From Rhodocyclaceae bacterium (GTDB lineage: Bacteria; Pseudomonadota; Gammaproteobacteria; Burkholderiales; Rhodocyclaceae): a stretch of 64,000 nt of DNA. The notes under the pieces are model-generated. The model was not told where the DNA came from, ran no database searches, and was given only the letters and a program-made list of their open reading frames with translations. The translations under genes and the position numbers were made by a program. The stretch spans positions 62,001 through 126,000 of the forward strand of contig JADKHX010000002.1 in the NCBI GenBank assembly GCA_016721505.1. The letters are read 5' to 3'. Each line of letters opens with the position of its first letter. Position 1 is the first letter of the stretch. This document shows, piece by piece, positions 43,399-52,311 of this stretch.

Positions 43399-43468
43399 CT
43401 ATTTCTACAATGGCCATAATTTTTTCCCTAAAGTTCGAGTCAATCTGCTAAGTGAAAACTGCTTGTTG

Positions 43469-44002
43469 TTATTGTTTGGGCTGGTCGGGATAAATCTGAA
43501 CTTGTTTATGCCCTTGATATCGCTTTACACCACCGGGGACTGGCGTGTATTTGGTCGCGTTCGGCTCAGACTGCCACGGCTGCCCATCCCACGGCCACTC
43601 GACGAAAACATAGAGGTGCGGACCATGAACTACAAAGTTAATATCAAGTTTCTCCATGTCAGCAGGTAACCGCTTTTGGAGATCAACTTTGTCTTCAAAT
43701 ATTTCCCCTGTCGCTTTGACTCGCCATTTGACGTAGAGGAAATCACCACGAGGCAATTCACCGTAGATGTCAGCTCGGTGAAACACTTGTCCGAGTCGGA
43801 GTCGTTCCTTCTCGGGGTAAAGAATCAGCACATCGCCACTAGAGTAGCGATAGTCAATTACCTCAATTTCTGGGCTATCACGTCTGGCATCAAAACTAAT
43901 CGAATAGTGAAACACGTTTCCTCCCATGGCGCAGGCCGTTAAGCTGCCGAATATGACTGCGATCAAAAAACATTTCCAATTCTTCACCAGAATTTTTTTC
44001 AT
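43469..44002 (-). CDS. Lipoprotein of unknown function
   Basis: 177 residues with lipobox SLTAC (Cys24). The mature part is rich in aromatic and charged residues (FLYVKWRVKATGEIFEDKVDLQKRLP, HLYVFVEWPWDGQPW). No family recognised. It appears intact, unlike several neighbours. Confidence 0.65.
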   Translation of the reverse strand: MKKILVKNWKCFLIAVIFGSLTACAMGGNVFHYSISFDARRDSPEIEVIDYRYSSGDVLILYPEKERLRLGQVFHRADIYGELPRGDFLYVKWRVKATGEIFEDKVDLQKRLPADMEKLDINFVVHGPHLYVFVEWPWDGQPWQSEPNATKYTPVPGGVKRYQGHKQVQIYPDQPKQ

Positions 44003-44108
44003 AGTAGTCCCCTCAGTGAATAGTAGTTATGAGCTTGCACAGGCAAGTTGTTTTGCTGTGAATCTCGAAATTTCCTTCTGTTGCATGATCTGTGGCGAAC
44101 ACTTCCAA

Positions 44109-44134
44109 CGGCGTGTCACCAGCATCAACTGGCG
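44109..44134 (+). repeat. Short hairpin repeat copy 11 (intergenic)
   Basis: CGGCGTGTCA then CCAGCATCAACTGGCG, one change in the loop. Confidence 0.75.
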
Positions 44135-44178
44135 AAATGCGCTGGTTCAATGCTGCGATTTCGTAATCACCCATTTCA

Positions 44179-44346
44179 TCACCGCTCCCGCAAACTCTCA
44201 TTCCCATACTGCAACAGCGGACTCAAGAAGTACTCAATTACGCGCCGTCGTCCTGTTTTGATTTCCACCGTCGCCGCCATGCCGGGTGACAAATTCACCA
44301 TTTTGTCTGCCACCTGCGTCGTCGATTTCGACATCTTCACATGTGC
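44179..44346 (-). pseudogene. C-terminal fragment of a HlyD-family adaptor
   Basis: The last 55 codons of a type I secretion membrane-fusion protein are recognisable (MVNLSPGMAATVEIKTGRRR, then VIEYFLSPLLQYGNESLRER and a stop). Nothing upstream continues it, so it is a truncated remnant. Confidence 0.75.
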
Positions 44347-44355
44347 CGAACAATT

Positions 44356-44370
44356 AGGGTCAGACCAAGG
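44356..44370 (-). repeat. GTGGTCTGACCCC motif copy (inverted)
   Basis: AGGGTCAGACCAAGG marks the exact point where HlyD homology ends. Confidence 0.5.
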
Positions 44371-44416
44371 AAACACGAACGGCTGATGACCGACTGCCGC
44401 CGGTTCTACTCCAGAA

Positions 44417-45790
44417 CTACTGCACCTTAGTCAACGCCCGCATTCTTCCCGCCACCTTGACCAGAATCCGATACGTATCCCGATCAAACTGCGGCCTGCG
44501 CTGCTCCAGAATCCCCCACACATCTTCATCCGCCTTGGCCGTCCCAGGAGCACCACTTATCCACAATCAGCAGTTCATCCCTTCCTGACGTAGGTCTTGA
44601 CCAGCAAACGGCCACGACTGCAATCGCAGCGCCGACAATGCCTGGACCAACCGAACCGTGTGCGCCGCCGAGGGCTCCTTACCCACACACGCCCCTTTGC
44701 ATTTGCGTACCTGATGCGCAAAGCAGGGTTTGCCCGCCTTCACCTTATCCAGCCCCAGCAACGAGTGACACAATCCTTCCCTGTCCGCAATCTCGGTGAG
44801 CTCGGTGGTGGCGGCCCGAATGGTCTTGAACAGCCCGTAGATCCCCACCTGCTGACCAAAGTCCAGATCCTGGTATGAACAACGCGCGGCGTTACCAGAC
44901 TACTTGCCCTGATCCTCCAGCACGATTGAACACAAATCATTGTTGCGCCGTAGTTGCCGGTTGAGCGTTGGTTGCAGTTCCTTGATCAGCGCCGCCTCCT
45001 TGAGCAATGCAGCAACCTCACCTGGTGTCTCGATCCAGTCGATGCGCCGTACCTGTTGCGCCAGACTCATCTCCTTGGCCGAGGCATGATCGCTGGCAAA
45101 GTGGGACAGCACCCGCTGCCGGATGTTTTTTGCTTTGCCCACGTAAATGGGTAGAGCATTCTCGCCATAAAACAGATAGACACCGGATCCCTCGGGTAAC
45201 TCATCCACGATGGCGGCATCCAGGTGGGATGGCAGGCTCGACCGTGCAGTGAGCTCCTTGACAGCTTGGGCAATCACTTCTGCTGAGTGGTCGTCCTGTG
45301 CCCGCTGCCAGAACTGATGAATCAACTGCGCATCGGCCAAGGCCCGGTGCCGTCCATCGACTTTGAGACCGTGACGGGCAATCAGGCTGTCGAGGTTGCA
45401 GTTACTGGGGAGAGAGCTTGGAAATGGAGAGCTTGACCGTGCACAGCACCTTGGGTCGGAAGTCATAACCAATGCGACGGAATTCGTTCTTGAGGAAGCC
45501 GTAATCAAAACGGGCATTGTGGGCAATGAACACTCGCCCTTCCAGACGATCAAACACTTCATCGGCCAGCTCGGCAAAGGTCGGTGCTTCAGCGACCATG
45601 GCGTTGGCAATGCCCGTCAGGGTCTGGATAAAGGTCGGGATCGATGTCTGGGGATTGACCAAGGTGCTCCACTCCCGCACGCCATCCTCATGCGCACTTC
45701 GACGATACCGATCTCGGTGATCCGGTCGATGGTGGCGTTGCCGCCTGTCGTTTCCAGATCGACGAAGCTCAGGCGGGGTAAAGCACTCAC
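44417..45790 (-). pseudogene. Exonuclease/GIY-YIG (DnaQ-UvrC-like) gene with several frameshifts
   Basis: Conceptually one protein of about 455 residues. It begins at GTG 45790 with LSFVDLETTGGNATIDRITE, an ExoI motif of the DnaQ-like 3'-5' exonuclease. It continues in a second frame (AHNARFDYGFLKNEF, then DGRHRALADAQ), then the GIY-YIG domain (GSGVYLFYGENALPIYVGKA) and a UvrC-like KPCFAHQVRKCKGAC, ending KVAGRMRALTKVQ at 44417. At least four shifts separate these pieces (near 45690, 45400, 44895 and 44560). So many indels point to real decay rather than one sequencing error. Confidence 0.8.
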
Positions 45791-45795
45791 CGGAC

Positions 45796-46047
45796 TTAGT
45801 CTTTCACAGACGGCGCTTGGGGAGGCTCGCTGGCGGTGTCTTGGTCGGTCGGGCTGACAGAGTCCGGTGTTTCGCTTGGCTCGGTATTTGGTTTGGGCTT
45901 CGCACCGGGTGGAAAGTCACCCCCGGAATAGCAGGCACTCTTGCTTGGGTGGGCGACACCCACCTTGTCCCCCAGACTGGGCAGCAGGCTATCCATGCCC
46001 CGGTAGCTGTATTTCGGAATCAGCGATTTCATGATCCAGCTTACCAC
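45796..46047 (-). CDS. Short hypothetical protein
   Basis: 83 codons. The N-terminal half (YSYRGMDSLLPSLGDKVGVAHPSKSACYSGGDFPPG) looks protein-like. The C-terminal half is a Pro/Ser/Thr/Glu-rich low-complexity tail. It sits 5 bp upstream of the decayed exonuclease gene on the same strand. It may itself be the remains of a longer gene; no family was recognised. Confidence 0.4.
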   Translation of the reverse strand: MVSWIMKSLIPKYSYRGMDSLLPSLGDKVGVAHPSKSACYSGGDFPPGAKPKPNTEPSETPDSVSPTDQDTASEPPQAPSVKD

Positions 46048-46131
46048 CCGGCAGTTGATCTCAACGGGTGGTTTAGTGCGGTGACATCTGCTCCCGCTTC
46101 ATCGACCATTTTCCTCGCCAGATAAAAGTAT

Positions 46132-46166
46132 TAACGCTTGACGTTATGCATGACCAGCGTTACTAT
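46132..46166 (+). promoter_or_regulatory. higBA promoter with overlapping inverted repeat
   Basis: TTGACG (46138-46143) and TACTAT (46161-46166) are spaced 17 bp, a good sigma-70 promoter. TAACGCT (46132-46138) and AGCGTTA (46156-46162) form an inverted repeat overlapping both boxes, fitting an operator for HigA. The likely start point is at or next to the higB ATG at 46173. Confidence 0.7.
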
Positions 46167-46172
46167 TTTCCA

Positions 46173-46449
46173 ATGCCCATCAAGAGCTTCTGCTGCAAGG
46201 ACCAAGCCTTATTTGCTGGACAGCGGGTGCGTCGCTGGGTGAATGTTGAACGACCTGCTTTGCGAAAACTTGAGCAGCTTGATTGGGCCATGGTGTTGGA
46301 GGATTTGCGGGTGCCACCCGGCAATCAGTTGGAGGCGTTGAAGGGTAATCGCAAAGGGCAACATAGCATTCGCGTCAACGATCAATGGCGCGTGTTTCGT
46401 TTGGACGGTTGAAGGACCGAAAAATGTTGAGATCGTGGATTACCACTGA
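46173..46449 (+). pseudogene. higB: HigB/RelE-type toxin with C-terminal frameshift
   Basis: The toxin reads normally through RVRRWVNVERPALRKLEQL and LRVPPGNQLEALKGNRKGQHSIRVNDQWRV, then leaves frame and stops at 46412. The expected end, FVWTVEGPKNVEIVDYH, is present in another frame up to 46449. The lost residues are conserved in active HigB, so the toxin is probably dead or weakened. Confidence 0.8.
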
Positions 46450-46461
46450 AGGAGTTATGAC

Positions 46462-46764
46462 ATGCGTACTGTCCCCCCTGTTTCTCCCGGCGAAATGCTG
46501 GATGAAGAGTTCCTGAAGCCGCTTGGCTTGACGAAATATCGTTTGGCCAGGACATCCCGGGTGCCACCCCAAAGAATCGGGGACATCGTGGCCGGCAAGC
46601 GTTCCATCACCGCCGACACCGACTTGCGCCTGTGCCGTTACTTTGGCCTGAGCGATGGATGGTGGCTTCGCGGTCAAGCCAACTACGACACGGCGATTGC
46701 ACGTGACGCGATGGGTGAAGTCCTCTCGCGTATCTCGCGCTGCGAATTGTTGGTATTTGAGTAA
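46462..46764 (+). CDS. higA: HigA-type antitoxin
   Basis: A 100-residue XRE-family protein: PVSPGEMLDEEFLKPLGLTKYRLARTSRVPPQRIGDIVAGKRSITADTDLRL is the HigA helix-turn-helix. GGAG lies eight bases upstream of the ATG. It appears intact although its toxin partner is frameshifted, so it may persist as a lone repressor. Confidence 0.88.
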   Translation: MRTVPPVSPGEMLDEEFLKPLGLTKYRLARTSRVPPQRIGDIVAGKRSITADTDLRLCRYFGLSDGWWLRGQANYDTAIARDAMGEVLSRISRCELLVFE

Positions 46765-46766
46765 AA

Positions 46767-46781
46767 CATTCGTGGTCTGAG
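46767..46781 (+). repeat. GTGGTCTGA motif copy
   Basis: ATTCGTGGTCTGAGC directly after higA; another copy, TTTGTGGTCTGACC, is at 47424-47437. Confidence 0.5.
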
Positions 46782-46811
46782 CCAGATTTCCCGATTTCTG
46801 CTTTAGAACTC

Positions 46812-47406
46812 ATGCTCACTGCCAAGCAACTCAGCAGCGCGAATGTCTACGGTGAATGGCTGCGTCTCGCCGTTCACGAAAAGAGCTTGCCTGCGAACAA
46901 CCGTGTGCGAGCAGCAGGTTCTTGTTTAGGCATTGCACAAGATCATCATCACGCGATCATCGTGCTGCTAGGCGCAAGGCTTTATGCTTCATGTTTTGCG
47001 CTTCTGCGAGTTGCATTTGAGGCATACGTTCGCGGTGAGTGGCTTGCTTTGTGCGCTACAGATACTCAAATTAGAAAATTCATGAAGGGTTGGGAGCCAC
47101 CGAAGATCGATGACTTACTTGAGGCGCTATCTCAAAAGACGCGTTTCAGAGGGACGACTTTCTCTGATCAAGAAACGCAACTGGAAGACGCTGTGTGGAT
47201 ATACCCATACTGGCGGCGTCCATGTCCAGCGGTGGAACACGTCGGATGGAATCCAAGCCAATTACTCCGTAGCAGAAGTCCTTGAGGTACTTCGATTCGC
47301 CGACATCATTGCAACACTCTCTGTGCTCGGCGTTCTCTCGTTGGCGGGCGATGCTGAAACCGCAGAGAAGTTGTTGGATTGCTTCAAAACGAGGATGGCG
47401 GCATGA
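46812..47406 (+). pseudogene. Hypothetical protein gene, frameshifted
   Basis: Two frames form one protein. The first covers MLTAKQLSSANVYGEWLRLAVHE to about FRGTTFSDQ and contains helical, His-rich AQDHHHAIIVLLGARLYASCFALLRVAFEAYVRGEWLALC. The second continues TLCGYTHTGGVHVQRW to the stop at 47406. The shift is near 47170. The family (small helical proteins of mobile regions) is known but its function is not. Confidence 0.65.
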
Positions 47407-47423
47407 GATCTATCCGTAGACAT

Positions 47424-47437
47424 TTGTGGTCTGACCT
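47424..47437 (+). repeat. GTGGTCTGACC motif copy
   Basis: TTTGTGGTCTGACC, just after the frameshifted hypothetical gene. Confidence 0.5.
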
Positions 47438-47487
47438 CGATTCCCCGGCGCCTGCGGGCGATTGCTTCGACAACAATCGTCGCGCAA

Positions 47488-47513
47488 CGGCGTGTTATCA
47501 GCACCAACTGGCG
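47488..47513 (+). repeat. Short hairpin repeat copy 12 (intergenic)
   Basis: CGGCGTGTTA then TCAGCACCAACTGGCG. Confidence 0.8.
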
Positions 47514-47655
47514 TGTAGGATATTGATTCTGGCTTTTGCTCAGTTGGGGTCTCGGATGATGATGAAATGTGTTCTTGCAAGACTTGACCCAATGCCCGTG
47601 TCTGCGTTTTTTCGTTTTTTGGGCCTTTCAACCATGAGCTTCTCCGTTGGCCGAC

Positions 47656-48354
47656 ATGGCTCACATAACTGTTGGGGATAACGTGACAGAATTGCTCAAA
47701 ATGATTGCATTGAAGTGTCCTGGGTGCGGCGCCGGACTTCAGATCGCCTCTGACATGGAGGACTTCGCTTGCGGTTATTGCGGAACTGCCGTTCGTGCGG
47801 TACGCCAAGGTGGAACTGTTTCACTTGTCGCTGACGCGATTTCCAGAGTACAAGCTGGAACCGATCGAACAGCCGCAGAACTAGCTTTGATCAGACTGAA
47901 GAATGAGCATACAGAAAACGAGTTCGAAATTCAAAGGCTAGTCGCATCTAAACCGGCTTCTTTCATTCCGGCAGTTCCTCCCTCGATGGTGCCGCTAGAA
48001 GCTAACCTACTGACGACTGGGGTAGTTTTTGCTTTAGTCGTTGCATTTATAAGCATTTTCTTGGTGCTATTGGTCGTTATGGGTTTCGGCTTTGCCTTTT
48101 TCAGCCTTAGATCGGATCGCCTCAAGGAAGCAGCTGAAGCAAATGAATCGAATCGTCGTTACGTCGAAGACCAAATTAGACTGGTCGAAAATGACTTGGC
48201 AAATTTGATGGAAAAGCAAACCACGCTAGAGAAGAGAATGGAAAATAATAAGAAGATTGTCGATTCTCTTATCTCTGATCGCCTTGAAAATGCGATATCA
48301 AGAGGCACGGCCAGAGCACGCAGCACACAACAGGTGCTCATTGCTCAGTCTTAA
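47656..48354 (+). CDS. Zinc-ribbon, membrane and coiled-coil protein
   Basis: About 232 residues. CPGCGAGLQI and CGYCGTAVRA form a zinc ribbon near the N-terminus. One membrane segment (about residues 115-145, VVFALVVAFISIFLVLLVVMGFGFAFF) is followed by a coiled coil (EDQIRLVENDLANLMEKQTTLEKRM). The start is uncertain: an ATG at 47656 and another at 47701, directly before the ribbon, are both possible. No family-level function. Confidence 0.7.
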   Translation: MAHITVGDNVTELLKMIALKCPGCGAGLQIASDMEDFACGYCGTAVRAVRQGGTVSLVADAISRVQAGTDRTAAELALIRLKNEHTENEFEIQRLVASKPASFIPAVPPSMVPLEANLLTTGVVFALVVAFISIFLVLLVVMGFGFAFFSLRSDRLKEAAEANESNRRYVEDQIRLVENDLANLMEKQTTLEKRMENNKKIVDSLISDRLENAISRGTARARSTQQVLIAQS

Positions 48355-48380
48355 ATAAATAAGGAATTGAAGGGGCCGAG

Positions 48381-49001
48381 GTGGACGTGAATTGCAGAGA
48401 CCGAGTCCTATGGCTTGTCGGGCGCAATCTTGCCGGCTTCCAGAAACTGGAGGCGACCCTGAAGGCGATTCTTCCGGCGCTAAATACCGCAGGGACACGT
48501 GGGCAGATCAAAGAACAAATCGAAGCGCATAAGCGTCAAGTGAAAAGGCGTCGCTTGGGGATCTAGCCTCCCCGGTATCAGAAGCAAGTTCTCACGCCAT
48601 CAACGCCTTTTGAAGACCCACAAGTATTGACAGAAGCGCTGTTCGCTTTTTCCTTCACGGTTGATGCGTCTTCAGAAATCTTGAAAGCCATGAAGTCGCG
48701 TTGGAAGAGTTTGGTCCGGGAGCGCAATCGTTTGGTTCACTCTGATCTTATCGATTACGATCTTGAGACGTCTGAAGGCCGCATAAGGCTATCCGAAAAG
48801 CTTGACGCACAGTACGACAGGATTTCCGCATTGCTATCAGAGGTCGCTGGCACACAAAGGGTTATGCACTGGCAATGGGCATTCTTCAGCAATTCCACGA
48901 GAGCGAAGAACCTAAAAGTCTGCTTTCAATTGAGGCAAATGGCAGCTGACCCTCTCCCTCATCGTCAGTTGGTGCTGACAACACGCCGTCGGAGTCGTTG
49001 A
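48381..49001 (+). pseudogene. Hypothetical HEPN-like gene, frameshifted, with repeat-encoded tail
   Basis: Pieces in different frames line up as one protein: RDRVLWLVGRNLAGFQKLEATLKAILPALN, then FEDPQVLTEALFAFSFTVDASSEIL, then SLVRERNRLVHSDLIDYDLE. The RNRLVH motif fits the R-x4-6-H signature of HEPN domains. Shifts are near 48565 and 48610. The 3' end reads through a hairpin-repeat copy (48963-48988). Confidence 0.6.
48963..48988 (-). repeat. Short hairpin repeat copy 13
   Basis: CGTCAGTTGGTGCTGACA then ACACGCCG; stem GTCAG/CTGAC. Confidence 0.8.
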
Positions 49002-49068
49002 CGAAATTGACTAAAGGGTCGGCAGCGATCTGGAAATATTTTGATGTTGATTCCTTCACTAGATGTTA

Positions 49069-51302
49069 TCAACTGGAACAAGCCGCCACTCCGGCTCGCG
49101 CGCTATGCAGCTTCTTGTAGCTGTCGATCAGGCGCTGATGCCTATCGAGCCCCTCCAGTTTCATACTCGTGGGGCTTAGTCCAAAGAAGCGCACGCTGCC
49201 GTCCACTGACCCCATCACCGCGTCCATCCGCGCGTCGCCAAACATGCGGCGAAAATTGACGACGTAATCGTCCAGTTCCAAATCGTCGTCCAGCACTACC
49301 TCCAGCACCACATTCAAGGCCTGATAAAACAAGCCGCGCTCGACGGTGTTTTCGTTGTACTGCAGAAAGGCTTGCACCAGTTCTTGCGCCGCTTCAAATT
49401 GCTTCAGGGCGAGATGGATCAGCAGCTTCAACTCCAGAATGGTGAGCTGACCCCACGCCGTGTTCTCGTCAAATTCGATGCCGATCAAGGTGATGATGTC
49501 GGTTTGATCATCCAGCTCGCTGTCTTCCAGTCGCTCAAGCAGCGCTTGCAAGCCTGCATCGTCGAGGCGATGCAAATTCAAAATATCGGCGCGGAACAAC
49601 AGTGCTTTGTTGGTGTTGTCCCAGATCAAATCTTCCACCGGATAAATTTCCGAATAGCCCGGCACCAGGATGCGGCAGGCGCGTTGAAACTGCCACCCAG
49701 CTTGTCGTACACCGCCATGTACGCCTCTTTGCCCAGGTCTTTGAGAATGCCGAACAGCGTTGCGGCTTCCTCGGCATTGGAATTTTCACCGTGGCCGGAA
49801 AAATCCCACTCGACAAATTCATGGTCGGCTTTGGCACTGAAAAAGCGCCACGACACCACGCCGCTGGAATCGATAAAGTGCTCGACAAAGTTATTCGGCT
49901 CGGTGACGGCGTTGCTTTCAAAAGTGGGCCGGGGCAAATCGTTGAGGCCTTCAAAACTGCGACCCTGCAGCAGTTCGGTCAGGCTGCGCTCCAGCGCGAT
50001 CTCGAGGCTGGGGTGCGCGCCGAACGAGGCAAACACACCGCCGGTGCGCGGGTTCATCAGGGTGACGCACATCACCGGAAACTTACCGCCCAGCGACGCG
50101 TCCTTCACCAGCACTGGAAAACCCTGTGCTTCCAGCGCCGCTATCCCGGCCAGAATGCCGGGGAATTTCGCCAGCACTGCTTGCGGCACATCAGGCAATG
50201 CGATTTCGCCTTCGAGAATTTCGCGCTTGACCGCCCGCTCGAAAATTTCGGACAGGCATTGCACCTGCGCTTCGGCCAGCGTATTGCCGGCACTCATGCC
50301 ATTGCTGAGGAACAGGTTGTCGATCAGGTTGGACGGGAAATACACCACCTCGCCGTCCGACTGACGCACCGACTGACGCACGAAGGGCAGCGCACAAATG
50401 CCGCGCTGCACATTGCCCGAGTTGGTGTCGATCAGATGCGAGCCACGCAACTCGCCATCGGGGTTGTAAATCTTCAGACAATATTCATCGAGGATTCCAG
50501 CCGGCAGCGCATCTTTTTTGCCGGGCTTGAACCAGCGCTCGTTCGGGTAATGCACGAACGCCGCGTTGGCAATCTCTTCGCCCCAAAATTGATCGTTGTA
50601 GAAATGATTGCAATTCAGCCGCTCGATAAATTCGCCCAGGGCCGAGGCCAAGGCGCTTTCCTTGGTGGCTCCCTTGCCATTGGTGAAACACATCGGCGAG
50701 TGTGCATCGCGGATATGCAGCGACCAGACATTGGGAACCAGATTGCGCCACGAAGCGATCTCGATCTTCATGCCCAACCCCGCCATCACTGCCGACATAT
50801 TGGCGATGGTTTGCTCCAGCGGCAGATCTTTGCCGCGCGATGTACTCGCCTGCGTGCTCGCATCGGTAGCGGCATTGAGCATCAGCAAGGCCTGCGCATT
50901 GGCATCCAGGTTTTCGACTTCTTCGATGACAAAATCCGGCCCGGCTTGCACCACTTTTTTCACTGTACAACGGTCGATGGAGCGCAAGATGCCCTGGCGG
51001 TCTTTGGCCGAGATATCGGCCGGCAGCTCGACCTGAATCTGAAAAATCTGTTTGTAGCGGTTTTCAGGATCGACAATATTGTTCTGCGACAGGCGGATGT
51101 TGTCGGTGGAAATATTGCGCGTGTCGCAGTACAACTTCACAAAGTAAGCCGCACACAAAGCTGATGAAGCCAGAAAGTAATCGAACGGCCCGGGCGCGGA
51201 GCCATCGCCCTTGTAGCGGATGGGCTGATCGGCCACCACCGTGAAGTCATCGAACTTGGCTTCGAGGCGAAGCTTGTCGAGAAAGTTGACCTTGATTTCC
51301 AT
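49069..51302 (-). pseudogene. ycaO: OsmC-YcaO protein gene, single frameshift
   Basis: The main frame (51302 down to about 49690) has an OsmC-like N-terminal domain (PFDYFLASSALCAAYFVKLYC) and a YcaO ATP-dependent domain (CFTNGKGATKESALASALGEFIERLN, with SLTELLQGR). At about 49690 it leaves frame and stops at 49626. The expected continuation, RACRILVPGYSEIYPVEDLIWDN and the TPR-like YcaO tail, is in another frame down to 49069. One added base near 49690 would restore about 740 residues. YcaO proteins cyclodehydrate peptides or assist ribosomal protein S12 thiomethylation. A sequencing error cannot be excluded. Confidence 0.85.
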
Positions 51303-51399
51303 GCGCGAATTCCCAAAGAGCGATCAAAACGATTTGACCGCCATTATCCGGTGTTTCAGCTGGGGTCTTGCGCTTAGCGGAATGGCGGGTGTTTAGGTC

Positions 51400-52161
51400 T
51401 TAGGTGGCCGCTACGCGCCAGCGCCACGTTGCATAGGCATCTCGCACCAAGCGCAAGCTCGGCCGTTCTGCCCAGGCTTGCATGGTCGCCGCAACATGGC
51501 TTGGAAAGGGTACGAGGCCGTGAACCGGGTGTTCCTTTGGGTCGACCACTGGCGCGAGAAGTGCGGCGGCGGTGAGATCGGCGCGGGTGAATTCGCTGCC
51601 GGTAAGGTACGGCCGGCCGTCGGCGAGGAGACCATCTAGCCAGGTCAATTCAACATCGACAATTGCTTTCGATTGCTCGCGTTGCGCCGGGCCGAGATCC
51701 ATCAACTTTTTCATGACTGAGGCAATTTTCGGCCATGTGACGATGACGGCTAATCGCTGAAATATCGGCAAGCCGTTGGAAAAAATCGGGCGCACCGAGT
51801 TTGGATTTTCGGTCAGAGCGTCGGAATAAAAAAAGCGGCGGACATGCACGCCAGCAATGTCGTCGAGGCGCTTTTCAATCGCGCGTACTTGCTCGGGAGC
51901 GCTGCCGGTGAGGCTGGGCGCGCCTGCCGCGCGATGTGTCTCGGCCCAATCGATGATCGCCGATGAGCCGACGATGACTTGCTGCCCGATTTGGAGAAAC
52001 GGCACCGAGCCACCCGACGCGCCTAATTTCTTGGCGATGCGCCGTTGCTGCCCCGCCATAACGTGTTGGACGCGATGCGCAATGCCGAAATAGTCCAAAG
52101 CCCAGCGCGCTTTTTCGCAATAGTGCGAGATGTTAAATACGTAGAGGACGGGTTGATCCAT
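51400..52161 (-). CDS. Glutathione S-transferase family protein
   Basis: 253 residues. The N-terminal thioredoxin-like domain starts VLYVFNISHYCEKARWALDYFGI (CxxA-type region with His-Tyr-Cys) and has the cis-Pro in GGSVPFLQIG and the Ser-containing VGSSAIIDW. A helical C-terminal domain follows. AGGAGC precedes the ATG at 52161. The substrate is unknown. Confidence 0.88.
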   Translation of the reverse strand: MDQPVLYVFNISHYCEKARWALDYFGIAHRVQHVMAGQQRRIAKKLGASGGSVPFLQIGQQVIVGSSAIIDWAETHRAAGAPSLTGSAPEQVRAIEKRLDDIAGVHVRRFFYSDALTENPNSVRPIFSNGLPIFQRLAVIVTWPKIASVMKKLMDLGPAQREQSKAIVDVELTWLDGLLADGRPYLTGSEFTRADLTAAALLAPVVDPKEHPVHGLVPFPSHVAATMQAWAERPSLRLVRDAYATWRWRVAAT

Positions 52162-52221
52162 TGCTGCTCCTAAGTTTGCTGCCATTCGAGCACATTAGCG
52201 CTGATTAACAGAGTCAAGCTT

Positions 52222-52247
52222 TGCCAATTGGTGCTGGCCACACGCTG
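52222..52247 (-). repeat. Short hairpin repeat copy 14 (intergenic)
   Basis: TGCCAATTGGTGCTGGCC then ACACGCTG; stem GCCA/TGGC with one inner mismatch. Confidence 0.7.
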
Positions 52248-52311
52248 TTGTTAAAGAAATTAGTCAGTCACTATCATATAAGCAGACAAACACTATCCTT
52301 TATATTGGCGC

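Noticed and set aside
43115..43468. Stretch without a gene in the accessory region
   Set aside because: Short frames here have no ribosome-binding site or family pattern. Only the palindrome at 43223 and two copies of the GTGGTCTGACC motif were found.
49602..51164. Long open frame of 520 codons on the plus strand
   Set aside because: It is antisense to the ycaO gene, whose product has clear OsmC and YcaO domains. The plus-strand translation shows no family pattern.
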